The notes below the pieces were generated by a model, which was not told the DNA's origin, made no database searches, and saw only the letters and a list, made by a program, of their open reading frames with translations. Both the position numbers and the translations under genes were made by a program. Shown here piece by piece: positions 47,926 to 60,074 of a stretch of DNA of 64,000 nt. Every line of letters begins with the position of its first letter. Positions within the stretch are counted from its first letter, which is position 1. The stretch is taken from contig JARUPY010000533.1 in the NCBI GenBank assembly GCA_029817715.1, positions 330,001 through 394,000 on the forward strand. The letters run 5' to 3'. Source of the DNA: Melastoma dodecandrum. Its lineage: Eukaryota > Streptophyta > Magnoliopsida > Myrtales > Melastomataceae.

Positions 47926-49268
47926 TCAACTTTCAATCATTGCGACGTCACCGTCTGCGTCGGCTGCGACATCGTTGTCACCCGGGGCGTCCCTATCCTC
48001 ATCGAGCCACCTCTCGACCGGCGCACACTCCACCTTGTGCCGCATCTTCCAGTCCAGCGCCTGGCACGCACGCGAACAGTAGTTCACCGCCCCGCAGACC
48101 GAGCATCGCCTAAATTCGTGTTTCCTCGTCTCCGGCCTCCCACAGCCCGCATGAGAACAGAGTCTCGGACCCAGGGGACCCATCTGCCGGCTGCCGAACC
48201 AGTCCACCAGGAACCGGTTCGCGGGGTGAGCCTCCGGAGCGGGGACGTTGCAGCCAAAGTCACTGAGCAGCGGGCAACCTCCAGCGACAGCGGCCCCGCC
48301 TTCGAGGGGACGGGGGTGGGCAACGAGGGATCGGGCTGAGAGGAGTGCTGCAGCGAGCTCTCGGGCGTTGGCCTGGACTAGAAACCGGCGACCCTCTGGG
48401 ACGTTCTGCCGCACGCCATACCCATCCTGAAGGCAGTGGCCCAGCTCCCTCATCGCATCTACGTGGCCAAGGAAGGCCGCCCGTGCACAGAGCGCTACTC
48501 CAGCCCGAAGGTCCTTATCGTTTTTGGATCCGCCACTGCCGTTGAACTGGATAACGGCCAGAGAATACAGTGCGCCGGCGTGAGAACCGATGGCTGCCTT
48601 CGCCATCAGTGAAGCGCCGCTTCCCCGATTTTGCAAGCAGTAGAATCGAATCTGCTCCCCACCAAAACCCAACCAAACAAAAATTAGAATCGAAAAAAAA
48701 AAAGATTGTTCATTTCACTAGGGAAAAAGGAAAAAAGAGTAGAAGAAAGTAATTTGATTGCAGCTCACCATGCCGAGCGTATAGCAAGCCTCAACGTTGC
48801 CGGCGTCGGCGCAGAGCTTGAGGAAACGGTGAGCATCGTCCGACCAATCCTTGGCTCTGACGGCAAACGTTTTGGAAGAGGCCTTTGTCAGCACCATCGG
48901 GTTGAGAGCTAATCCCTTCAATCTCTTGCACCTGTCACAAAACTTTCGTCCATCATCAACCCGAAGGAACACACGAGAATCTCCAAACAAGGAACCGGGC
49001 GATTGGCTTCGTACGTTAAAAGCACGTTGACGAAATCCGACGGCCGTGATGCGGCAGAACCCAGTCGGGACAGTATACAGAGGACGAGGTCATCCGGCAA
49101 GGTGTCAAAAAAATCCCTGCCGTTGTCGTCGCACCTCCGTCTCTTCCACCTTAGGAGGACCGCATCATCGTTGCCGGAGAAACCCATCTTCCGGTTCCTA
49201 ATAACCGCATCCCTCTTCTCGAAACAAACATCAGTTCTGGGATAACATACGCCTCTTCTCGTCCTCAT
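47926..49268 (-). CDS. F-box protein with Sel1-like repeats and MYND zinc finger (At1g67340 type)
   Basis: Three exons from high to low: 49015-49268, 48769-48931 and 47926-48651, giving 380 aa. It starts MRTRRGVCYP, as in its relatives. The F-box is at about 55-90 (FFDTLPDDLVLCILSRLGS). Sel1/TPR-like repeats span about 125-220 (EACYTLGM, GALYSLAVIQFNGSG, AMRELGHCLQDGYGV). The MYND finger at about 304-348 has all eight ligands: Cys304, 309, 322, 325, 331, 335, His344 and Cys348. F-box proteins serve SCF ubiquitin ligases, and MYND fingers bind proline-rich peptides. The substrate is unknown. The last exon is far more GC-rich than the surrounding intergenic DNA. The tail after residue 350 is acidic. 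Confidence 0.94.
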
Positions 49269-51043
49269 AGCAGCCGGGCAAGCCCTCTGTTTCCTTTTTC
49301 TTTTTTTCTGTGGAGAGGATGCTGTGCTTTATCCTGGGGGGAGAGGATGAGGAGGAAGAAGATAAAAAGAAAGGATTGGGGGGGATTTGTGTTTATACCA
49401 AAGGGAAAGGAGGGGAGGGGGTCGTCGTATGGTATGTCCGAACAACAACCGAAACTTAAGACACGACGGCCGACTGGTAATAAACAGCACATATAAAGGA
49501 AAAATGTTATTTAACAAGATGGGAAAGGGTTCCAGACGTTTGCGAATTTACAAAACTATCCTTCATACCATCCGGCGAGTTTTGTCGGCTTCCCCGGTCA
49601 AACGAGGCGTTGACCAAGATTCTTTCCTCCGGCGTCGTTTATGGAGGTCTGTCCGTCCGTCCGTCCTTCCTTCGCACAGTCTGCCTGCCTGCCTGCCATT
49701 TCTTACTTTTTAAGCCGCTGTTTTGTTTCTTCAGGGAAATAAAATTTTTTTGTCTTTTTCTTACACCGAAAATTTTGGTTGTTCCAACGGAGTAGTAATT
49801 TTGCATAAATAAACCGGAATTAGAACGAGAATATAATTTTACCTTTTCCCTGTCTTTTATTTTCCATATTTCCGATTTTCGGAGTTATAGTTGGTGTAAT
49901 GCAAAAGCTACGAAAATACGTACATCTAACTTTCATAATATTTTCACCTCAAAAAAAGGATAATAAAGATTAGGAGGATAGCTTTGGAAAGATAATCCGA
50001 TTTCGTTGTCGTTAATACAATATTAATTTTTTTCCTTGTGGTTTTTGTGCGGCTGGATTTACTTTTTGTGAAGTTTGACTTTTTTTTGGTTGGGGGGTTA
50101 CGGTGAAGATTTCTTTGGTCGTGAATTCTCTTATTTCGTGTTCCAAATTAAAGGATAAGTAGAAGACAAGTCTGTTGTTGCTCTACACCCTAATAACTAG
50201 ACGACCAAACAAATTGTTGTCTCAAAATTAAAATTAAAATTAAAACTTTTAGATTTAATTAAGAGACAGATGATACAAAAAAACTACAATTGGGTGCTCC
50301 ACCAATTAATTCTCGGGAAAAAAAAGGAAATTCAAGGCCTTAGCATCATATGATATCACCGATGGATTCAATTCACGGGTCATGCATGGTTCACGTCAAT
50401 TTCATTGTGCAGAATAATTGGTCCCGGCATGAGTGTCCACTCTTCACATTATATTAATTCTATTGTTGCATTTCTCAGAACCTTAACCATACATACATCT
50501 ACCGACAGAATAGTTTCTCCTACCCGATATTTTAATAAAAGCAAAATTCTCTTACCCATGTCTACAGCTGTCATATTTATGTTAAAATATTTCTTTTAGG
50601 TATCATAATCAAATCCCTGAAATGCTTTTGAAAAAAAAATAATAATTTTAAGGTTTTTTGAGTTTATTGGAATTTTGTACATGCTATGATTTCATTAAAT
50701 AAAAAAAAGGTGAATCCTTTCGGCTAAAAATATAAGCCATAGAAAGTGGGTTTATTTTTATATAATTCCCTCAATTATGCTGAAAAAAGGGAATATTATT
50801 ATCCCCTCAAATATGCCCCTTCTTATTTAAGCTCTTTTTTAATATATGTTTACCCACATAAACAGATGGACGAGCTAAAACTTTTTTTTCCCTTATTTTG
50901 TGGAATCACGCCTTGCCAGCAATCTGATATCGCATTTTAAAAAGTATGTCAAAATCAAAGGGGGTGCGTATTTCTTGTAAGGAATTGATGTTGTGTACAG
51001 TCTTTTTCCAAAGAGGGGGAGGGGGGGGGGACATGATCGAAAT

Positions 51044-51070
51044 ATTCTAATTCTAATTCTAATTCTAATT
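51044..51070. repeat. short tandem repeat, attcta unit
   Basis: About four and a half copies of a six-base unit (attcta) in AT-rich intergenic DNA. Confidence 0.85.
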
Positions 51071-52464
51071 TGGTCCGTCGTTCTCTTGATAGGTTTGTTT
51101 TAAACGCCATCTTAGCATATCCACGATTAATAAATAATAAGGACGGCGGCCATAGATACCCCGCCTTTTCTCATATTTAGCATAAACATACGATTCACCA
51201 ATAAAAATTTTAATGAAAAATAATTCGTTTCGATCTATCGATTGATTCATTAGAGCAAGTTCCGCTACAATGAGATACAATTTTATTTTATTATTATCGG
51301 TGGGTAAGGCAAGCGGGAGACACGTAACCTGAATGACGTTCCTACATTTTGTGCCGATTTTTGATTTAGAAATATAATACGGTCATTGGATGAGAAAATA
51401 GTAATCAAGGTGCAGCAATAATAACCGTTAATGAAATCAGCCTTTTCGAGAACGAGGGGTTCGACGCCTTTCGGCAGGCCACCTGCCCCCGGAATCTTAC
51501 GGCCGCGTCTTTAGTCACGGGACATATTATGAGCTGGTTTAATCGGCTAAACCCCGGCCACCCTATTGGCGTGCTTTCGGCAATGACGTTGTTCGTTAAG
51601 ACGTACAACTATTTCATATAGATTATTAAAAGAAGGTTTCACCCCGATGACAATATCGCACGTTATTAACTTAGTAGGGATTTAAAAAGAAGTTCGTGGT
51701 AGCTCTTGAGATTACGCGCACATCCAAGAGAATGGAAGGATTCACTGTTCAGCCGGCCTACTGTGGAGCTAAATAACGCCTAATACGTTATTACTTATAT
51801 GAATTATGTATCGTAATATGGCTAGGGCGTTAGGGCGGGGGGTGGTCTACGAGATTGACCGGGTTTTGTTTATTCCCGCCGAAAATGACTCGTACATTTG
51901 CCACGAGGCTAAACTGTTTATATTTGTTTATTCCTTCATTTATGTGACTCGCCATTGTGTGTAAGAAACGAAACTATATTACTCACCGCTCTCTTAAATC
52001 AGTCCTTTCCTTTTCCTTTTCTCTTTATACGAGTCCAACCTTGCTTCGGGATATATTACATCAAACGAGAATAGGAGAAGCAAACCGCCGAGGCGAGGAG
52101 GAGACTGTATTTTATGTTTCCTTAACGTGAGAAGGAATCAATGTTGTTCCTTCCCAAGTGGGAACATCGATGTTAGAAAGAGTTGGACTCTCTGATAAAA
52201 TCTTTTATCTTTTTTTTAATGAGAACGAAAGGGGGGAATTAAGAATTAAGGGAGAGGGGGGGGGGGGCAAGCAGAGGATGTTGCTTAACGCAATCGAGCA
52301 GGGGACACGAAAGGTGGTGGTGCGGACATTTCCTCGTAACTGGCGTTTGTTTGCCCTGCCCCTCCAGCCCCGCATGCACATGCACGTGACGGGTGCGTAA
52401 AAGCGCTTATATGTAGAGTGCGGCTTAAGCCATTTAATTCATCCCTGAACTAATTATATTTCCT

Positions 52465-52484
52465 CACGCACGCACGCACGCACA
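52465..52484. repeat. (ACGC)n microsatellite
   Basis: Almost five perfect tetranucleotide copies in intergenic DNA. Confidence 0.85.
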
Positions 52485-53694
52485 TTTTGTTTCTATTTTC
52501 TCTTCCTTTGTGTTGTTTCCTTTTGATAGTTCCTCTTGTCTTAATTTGATCCTCTGTGTGAATAATATGGGAAAACTTTGACTCGTTGACCTTGATTTGA
52601 ACGTTCTTCAGCCAGCATTACTCCCGTTACCTCACTCTATCTTCTGTCCTCTTCTTTTTTTCTTACATCATTGAATCATTACAATGCCACTGCATATTTT
52701 GCCTTTCCTTTTCTTCACGAAAATAAGAAATTAGCTTGAAAGGTCCCCTTCTCAAGCCACGTCAGATTTACTCGACCAAGTTCGGGACAAAAGAAAAAAA
52801 GAAAGCTTCGAGTTCATAGCCATACATGCATATACACAATGTTAATCAAATATTTTGCTGCGCTAACATTACTTCCATATTTTGGGACGCAAGTGCGTAA
52901 AAATTTAGGCGTGGGATAAACATTTTGAATGGAGGGGGTGATGTTGGTGTTGGTGAGGGATGGGGATGAGGAGGAGGAGGAGGATGAAGAGGAGGGTTTG
53001 GCTAAGTTTGACCGGTGCAAGCAAAGACTGAGAAAGCCGTAAGGGGGAGACTTGAAATATATTTGAAGGTTGTTTCTTCATGCCTCCCGAAGGTGAGACA
53101 TAACACAAGTCCCCACTGTTTCTACCCCCATCCCTTTACGTGCATGGTAAGTTAAACTCAAGCCCTCCCTCCCGCCCAATCCCTCCACTCAAAGGAAAGT
53201 GTGTTTTGTGATTTTGGAGTTGCTTTTATGTACTTTCAAATAGAGTAATCCTATACATCCCGACCATTTAATTTTTCCAGTTACAAACGAAAATACTTCG
53301 AAATGTTTCAGTCGATTATAATGGAATTATTAAAAAAATATTCACGTTTTCTTGTGCGAGAGTTGAAGGAAAGTGAAGCAAAAAAAAAAAGAAGAAGAAG
53401 AAGAAGAAGAGGAGAGCATTTATTACAAAGGCCAGCGGTAGGGATTGTGGTGTGGAGGCACGTTGTCTGCTCTTCTCTCCCACACACTTATTGTCCTAAG
53501 TTTGTTGGGGTTGCTCTTCTCTTACCTTTCTTTGTTCTCTTCCTCCTCCTCTCCAGTCAGTCAAGAAGGGGGGGAGAGCTTCGTTTTGGTCCTCTTGTTG
53601 GCTTTGGCTTTGGGTGTATTCCCGATATCCAAAATCTAAAAAGACAACCAAAAAAGCAATTTAGCCAATCCTCCGTAGACCAACAAGCACCCGC

Positions 53695-53713
53695 CACGTG
53701 TAAACCACACGTG
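53695..53713. promoter_or_regulatory. paired G-box/ABRE motifs
   Basis: Two CACGTG palindromes, at 53695-53700 and 53708-53713, lie 13 bp apart start to start. Paired ACGTG cores are bound by bZIP or bHLH factors in light- and abscisic-acid-responsive promoters. No gene was found directly beside them, so a regulatory role is speculative. Confidence 0.25.
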
Positions 53714-55263
53714 ATTGCTTTGCTAATGCTATCCTGAGTGGAAGAGACACTCTTTGTTATAATTCATCCACGCTGCTCCACTCTCCTTCCACCCCCTCCC
53801 CCCGGAAAACTATCCCCGTTAGTCTTCCGCAGTTCTCTCTTTCCCGGCATTACTATATAATTTATTAACAATCATTAAAACCTATACTTTTCGTAATATA
53901 TATATATATACTATCTTTTCAGTTGATAGAGAAAACGTCAAGATTCAAAAGGACAATAAAAATGTGCTATCGACATAATAGTTTACTACATGTCCCAACT
54001 GATTCGAAAAATTCGAATTAGTATTGGCGGGTCCATATCTTGGTTTGTTGGGAGCTTCATTCAAACGTGGAAATGAGGGAAAGAAAGAAAGAATGAAAGG
54101 CAAAGGAGTCGGAGATCTAACCATATCATAATATCTTAAACAGGTGATCGATTTGTGAATATGAGCATTAATGGGAGGGCAAGAAGATAAAGATCTTGTG
54201 TTGTGGTGGGGTGGATGGATGGAATTGGGAGGATGATGATGTGGAGTGGGTGAAGCACAAATCACGCAAAATTAGTTTGTTCGATTGTGAAAACAGGACA
54301 CCCGCCGGAATTATTATTATATTTCTTTTGGGTGGAAAAAAAAAGGGGTATTTGGATAAGGAGAAGGCCATATCTACTCGATTCTCAATTCATAGGTTTG
54401 TTTTTAATATAAAAAATAAAATAAAATACAAATAAAAGATAGAGGCGAGGGGATGAGGTTTTGTTTGGATATGATCATGAGGGTATTGTATGAGGAGAAG
54501 AGGTCCACGGCATTTGTACGCAATGAATGCCTTTACCTTTCCTTTCATTAACATCCGCAATAATATCCACACAAGTTGCATGTCAATTGGAAGCCACGGA
54601 TAAAAGTAGAAGCATCTAACCTTCCCACTTCCTATCCTTTCCTTTCCCTTTTCTTTTTTCTTTTTTACTTTTTCCTTACATACAATTTGTGTGGATTACT
54701 CGCATCTCGATCAATATATTGGATGAACCAAAATATTCTTGTATCATCAAACCTAATATCCTGAAGAGGACTTTAGCTAGACATGAGATATTGGTGGACC
54801 CATAAGACTATTTCCTTGATCTAGGAGGGACTAATATATATATCTTTTTTTTTAACATTACATCTAGACATTTCTTATTTCATATATCTTTTTCTTGTTG
54901 CATGCACGTCAATCAATTTTGTTTAGGTTCGGCAAAGATGGGGACACCTTCCAAATGGGTATATAGATATCTCCCTTGCCTTTGTAATAACTTCATCATC
55001 CGGGATCAGAAACCCTTTTCCCTCCACGTCTTTACTTGTTCCAAAAATATCCCATTTTACGTGAGAAATAATCTTATTTTTTCGAGAGTTTCTTTAGATC
55101 CAAGGAAAAAGAAAACCGATAGGATTTTAATTTTTTAAGCGATCCTAATGTTTCATCTGCGTGAAGTTGCTTTAACTTATTTCCTGGGCAATGATTTATT
55201 TTACGTTATAAGCTCTCGTGAAAACGAGGTATCATCTCCTATACTCGATCCCCAAGTCCCTAC

Positions 55264-55293
55264 CCCCCCCCCCCACACACACACACACACACA
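55264..55293. repeat. C-run followed by (AC)n microsatellite
   Basis: A run of about 12 C, then about nine AC units, in intergenic DNA. Confidence 0.85.
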
Positions 55294-58200
55294 AACCTCT
55301 ACGTAATTATATTAGTCCGTATTAGACATATTATCGTACTATCGAAAAGAAAACGAAAGACAATTTCTCCCCATCTGGATTTTACTCAACTACTCCCGAA
55401 CTAAAACATTCACGGGTTTTCTGGAACCCTCCCCAAATATATGGTTTACTTTTCGTTCGTTCGTATCTTTCAAAGACGTTCTTCATTTTCTTCTCTCGTG
55501 ACGTGTGGGTCGATTAAAATTGAAGTTAAATTTATGACCGACGACGACGACTCTAGTTTCGACGACCAAAGCGCGAAAGAAACTACGAGATCATGCAAGA
55601 ATCGTTCTTGATTTCCAGAAAAGAAAGGAAATGGGTTTTGCATGTCATGATTTTGTTGAACCGATGATCTTCACAGTGTCCCCGTTGGAGCAAAGAACCT
55701 ACCTAAAATTTCCTTTCGTTTAGCAATTTTGATGATGTTCTCTATATGAAACATCGATTAAATGATATACTTTCCTATAATCTCTTTGTTTCATGGATGA
55801 GTGTCCCGTTGGGGGAGGGGAGGAGCCGATCGAAACAAAGGAACGCGACTCTCACTTTGCTTGGAAACCTGGTAAAATCACCACATGCCATCAATCAGAT
55901 CACTTACTTCCCAAAATCCAAATTTCGAGAAGTTCCTTTCGGCACCCTCCCGAACTCCGATCGGAAATCGTGAGGACTTAGCGTGACGGACAATGAATAA
56001 GGGGGGGAGGCCGAGAAAGCAATACAAAGCATTGCTTGGACATAACCCCCCCTCCCAGGTTTCCTTCTCTTTTTTTTTTTTAAATGTTACTCCTCCTCCT
56101 CGGACGTCGTGTTTTAGAATCTCAGTCGCCCCTAAACACGAACACGTAAATAATAATAATGATAATCAACATAGGGAAGATCAGAAGGGGGGAGGACCAC
56201 TCACGTGCCCATGTTATTCGCCCTTGCCTGCCTCCCCTCTAAAGTTCGCTTTGAGTGACCAGCAAGACATGTAAACATTCTCTGTCCGATTTCCCCATAT
56301 TAAATGAAATCATACACCCTAAACTCGTCATAGTCGTTTGATTAAAACTAAGCGCGTGATAATTATTTTTTTTTAAATTCTATTAATCGATCAGTCGTGG
56401 ATTAAGATTTAATCGATTGACATGTCAATCACTTAATAGATTTTTTGAAGCAGAAAGAAACGCAGTCGGGGGGGGTCAATTTGATGAGAGTTGTGTTTTG
56501 AATTATTAAATTTGGGAGTTCATCTGGGAACGTTGAAGTATGTGTTAAATAAAATATAGGGATGCTCACACAGACACACACACAAGTCATTGCTTCTGTC
56601 AAAGCTCGGGTTCTTTTTTTTAAAAAAAAAAGAATAATGAAATGATTACAATGGGAAAAGTAAAAAACTAATTTCTTTTTTAAAAAAATAATAAATAATA
56701 AATAAATAAAAAGCTGCACCTCTAATTTTGGGCCATCTAAAACTTTAGGCCCACTCATTTTGAATGGATGAGAAATGCCCCTGTTCTAATAAGCGTTTCA
56801 TATTAAATTAAAAAGAAAAACTCTTCCCACTATTACAACAACCTCCTAGACTTTGTTATTATTATATTTACTTTTCTGAACCAATAAATAGAAATCAAGC
56901 TGATTTAAATATTTCTCAAATAAATTTGAATGCTACATGTAAATTACTCTTCTGAAGAAATAAATAAAAGTTGGGGGTGGTGAGAATGGTGTCATAATTG
57001 GGTGGGGGTTTAAATAATTGCTTTACTTGAATGGTAAGTGAAGTGAAGTTGTGCTTTTTAACCCCTAAAACTTAGGGCACCCCACAATTTTCATGTCTCA
57101 TTATTATTCCTCTATGTTATGCATGTACAGCTAATTTCTTGATTCACACATCAACCCAAAACCCACCCCAAAAAAAAGGAACAAAAGGATTTAATTACGC
57201 CGGTGTCCTTTCCCCAATGATTGACCATTCCCTTTTTACGAGTTAGCTTAGCTTTTATTATTTCATCACCCCCATTAAGTAATAAATTTCCAAGTTTTAA
57301 TACATTTTAAAAATGTTTAAAGTCTCCTTGTGGTTATTCAATGGCTAGTTTCATAATACTACGGATGATGATGATACAAGAGCTGTCATGCATGTTTTGA
57401 TGTCCTCCCTTCCACACTTATTGCAACCGTCCAGTTGAAAAATAAACGGATTTAGACCTGGTTTGGTCTGTTTTAAGTACAACCACCGTGAGGCGGATAC
57501 GAGTTCGAGATTTCCCGCTCGCGAGATCGCTGTCCAGCTTCCTGTGTCTTTTCCCCACTCCTTGGCCGACGTTTTGGAATCCTCTTTCGACATGAGGCGT
57601 CCTGCGGAAAAGCTTACACATTAAATTATTACGTTCACCGGCCGCCCATGCAGAGGTTTCTAGTCATATAAAAAGGGGTGTCGGAAAGCGAAACATTCCG
57701 AACCCTAACCCAAGAACTGAAATCATTGGATGCTTAACACCCTTCGCTGGTGACGAAACTGGATAAGTTATTCTACATGCTTTTGGTCCAACAAACTAAC
57801 GACCACGTTAACGAAAACAAAGACAAATGAGATGATGAACGATCCTCGCCGCTAGATCTCTTCCCAGTGCCGATTATAACTCCACCAAGTTGTTACCTCA
57901 TCCCGTCGCTTTTGTCCTTCGTGAGTTGTGATGATTGAGTTGAGAAGTCCGTGTATAATCCGTTTGGATGGCAGTGAAAACTCGTGACGTCGTCCCGGCA
58001 GCACGTCACGATACGAGAGCTCAGTCTCATCTACCATCCTCCATCACCCACAGACGAGAAATCAGGAAAGTAACAAATATTATGCCGCCGGATAGCGAAA
58101 GATCGCGACAGAAACGGTAACAAAATCTTGGTCGGCTCCAGAACTAACAAAGTCTTGGAATGAGCTAGGGATTATAGCAAACCCCGATACATAACATATG

Positions 58201-59254
58201 TCATCTCATCTATTATTATTTTTAAAAGCAAAGTGATTAGGAAAGCACAATCCTGTTCCTCTAGTAAGAAATTCCTAATCTCGATTAATTGATGTTAAAC
58301 TAATACCCCTTGATGTAACATATTCTTTTCTTTCCTCCATCTTTGTGGGTTTTCATTTTTTATTTTTCTTGGTCGGTCTAGATTGATGTGATTTAAGCAG
58401 GAATTGATTAGAAAAACTGATCGGTTGGAGTTTAGGTGTAAGGAAGAAAGGGAAAACACACTTCCCCTTGATCTCTTTCGGGTCATTTCCTTGGTATTTG
58501 TTAATAGCTTTTGTCGGCTCCTTTTGTTCGGTCGTCACTTTTTAATGGTCCGTCCACTCGATGATGATTCCGACGAAGCTAACCTAGGAAAAAGCACAAA
58601 ACAACAGTAAGAATTTTATTAAAAAAAGTGAATCTCAATACACATTCGCGAGATTTCAGACTACCAAGTGAAAATTCTCTGTCGTCACGGTCCAATTAGA
58701 AAGAGTCGGAAAGAGAGAGAGGGCTTTTGCTTCCACAGGGTGAATTGAATTACTCTAGTCGGGCTTGATTGTGTTGTGTTAAGGAAGTCCTATTTTTTTG
58801 TTCTTATCATTAGCCGTATGACCAAAATGAGGATGTTCCCCCACCAAATTACAAGAATTAATGTCTCATTTGGCTTTTTGCAATTTCCCTTGCATTGTAC
58901 TCATCCAACACATGCATTGCCCCCTCCCTCCCAAAAACCACCCCCACATATTTATCATCAGTTCAAGTTCAAGCAATTTTCCTGCTGTTGGCAACAAAAT
59001 CATTTAGCCCCACATTGCATGTGAATATACATATATGTATATATCATGGGGTTTGTGCTAATAGCAGTGTGAGAATTGGGTCCATTGATGCATCATTGTC
59101 TATAGTTACTAATCCAAATCCAACAGTGCTCTTCCATATACATAAGTAGAATCTCGGTTCAATCTGGGAGCTTTGAGGAATTATGGATCCACCTTGATAT
59201 TTGAACAAAGATCAGTGGACATGTTGTATTATTAAGGTGAGCTAAAAAAAACTA

Positions 59255-59400
59255 ACATGGGATTGGTCCAAGTGGTAAGGAGATTAGATTCGCTTAAGGT
59301 TCGAAACCTCACCGTTGTCAGGTGTCTTACCCGGATCGAATCCGAATTAGTCGGAGCAAAATGGGATCAAGGGGGTTTAAGTAATTGCTAAATGGATCCA
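59255..59400 (+). mobile_element. SINE-like tRNA-derived segment
   Basis: An A-box-like tggtccaagtgg (59264-59275) and a perfect B-box ggttcgaaacc (59298-59308) lie about 22 bp apart, as in the tRNA-derived head of plant SINEs. The following gaattagtcgg is also common in plant SINE bodies as I recall them. No acceptor stem folds from it, so it is not a tRNA gene. The ends and target duplication were not resolved. Confidence 0.35.
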
Positions 59401-60074
59401 CCATGTCCTCCTAAAAAGGAGTTCTCCCTGGGATAATTACACAGAATCTCACCAAACTAAGCATGTTTGGATATTGGTGTTGGGAGGGATATGATTGTGA
59501 TGGGATTAATCACGTCTTTAGAAAGGATCAGGACTGCAAATCTTAAGGAGATGATCAAGGGATGTGAGATCCTTTTGACGTGACATGTTTTTTGCTTAGT
59601 TTGGTTCAAATGTTTGTGGTGGTCTCTTTTGTGGGTCTGTTTCCATGTTTTTTTTGCTTAGTTTGCTTAGTTTGGTTCAAACGAACATTCATGATTTGAT
59701 GCGTAATTATTATGGGCTAAGAAAACACATTCCTGTAATTTTGCCCCCCAACGGAAGGAATTCCCTAATAATTGCACGATGATTCAAAAGTTAAGAGGCA
59801 ATCAAGATCCACGGAAGAATGAAGTTTTATGTTCGTGTTCGCACAATTATTGGTGGGCCGACATGGGAAAGCCCAAATAGGCAGGCCCAATAAAACTGTC
59901 GGATAATGTGCGGGACGATCTACAAGAATATTATGAGGACTTAAACATTAGTTTAATGCTCGCTCATCTCCAGTCCAAAGACGTTGAGATGGGCGAGTTG
60001 GTCTCAGAAAGCCATGTCACCTGTCGATAGAGTATATCCCCAAAGTCGTATGGATTTAAAGAAGGCCACATGCT
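59401..60074. other. intergenic and 3' UTR of the ALKBH1-like gene
   Basis: Contains a locally duplicated phrase (tttgcttagtttggttcaaa at about 59591-59610 and again near 59660-59680). Otherwise no gene is visible before the dioxygenase stop codon. Confidence 0.4.

Larger units (their letters stand above)
49269..59254. other. about 10 kb without recognisable genes
   Basis: The first 250 bp are the leader and promoter of the F-box/MYND gene. Beyond that, AT-rich DNA contains only short open frames without family resemblance. Simple repeats include (GTCC)n and (CTGC)n at about 49650-49696, a six-base repeat at 51044-51070, (ACGC)n at 52465-52484, (GGA)n near 52965, (AGA)n near 53395 and C-run plus (AC)n at 55264-55293. 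GC-richer islands near 51450-51600, 53440-53700, 55800-56060 and 57840-58050 were read in several frames and gave nothing I could support. Confidence 0.45.

Noticed and set aside
47881..48339. 152-codon + strand open frame
   Set aside because: Antisense to the GC-rich MYND exon.
59255..59330. tRNA gene
   Set aside because: A and B boxes are present, but no acceptor stem or anticodon arm can be formed.
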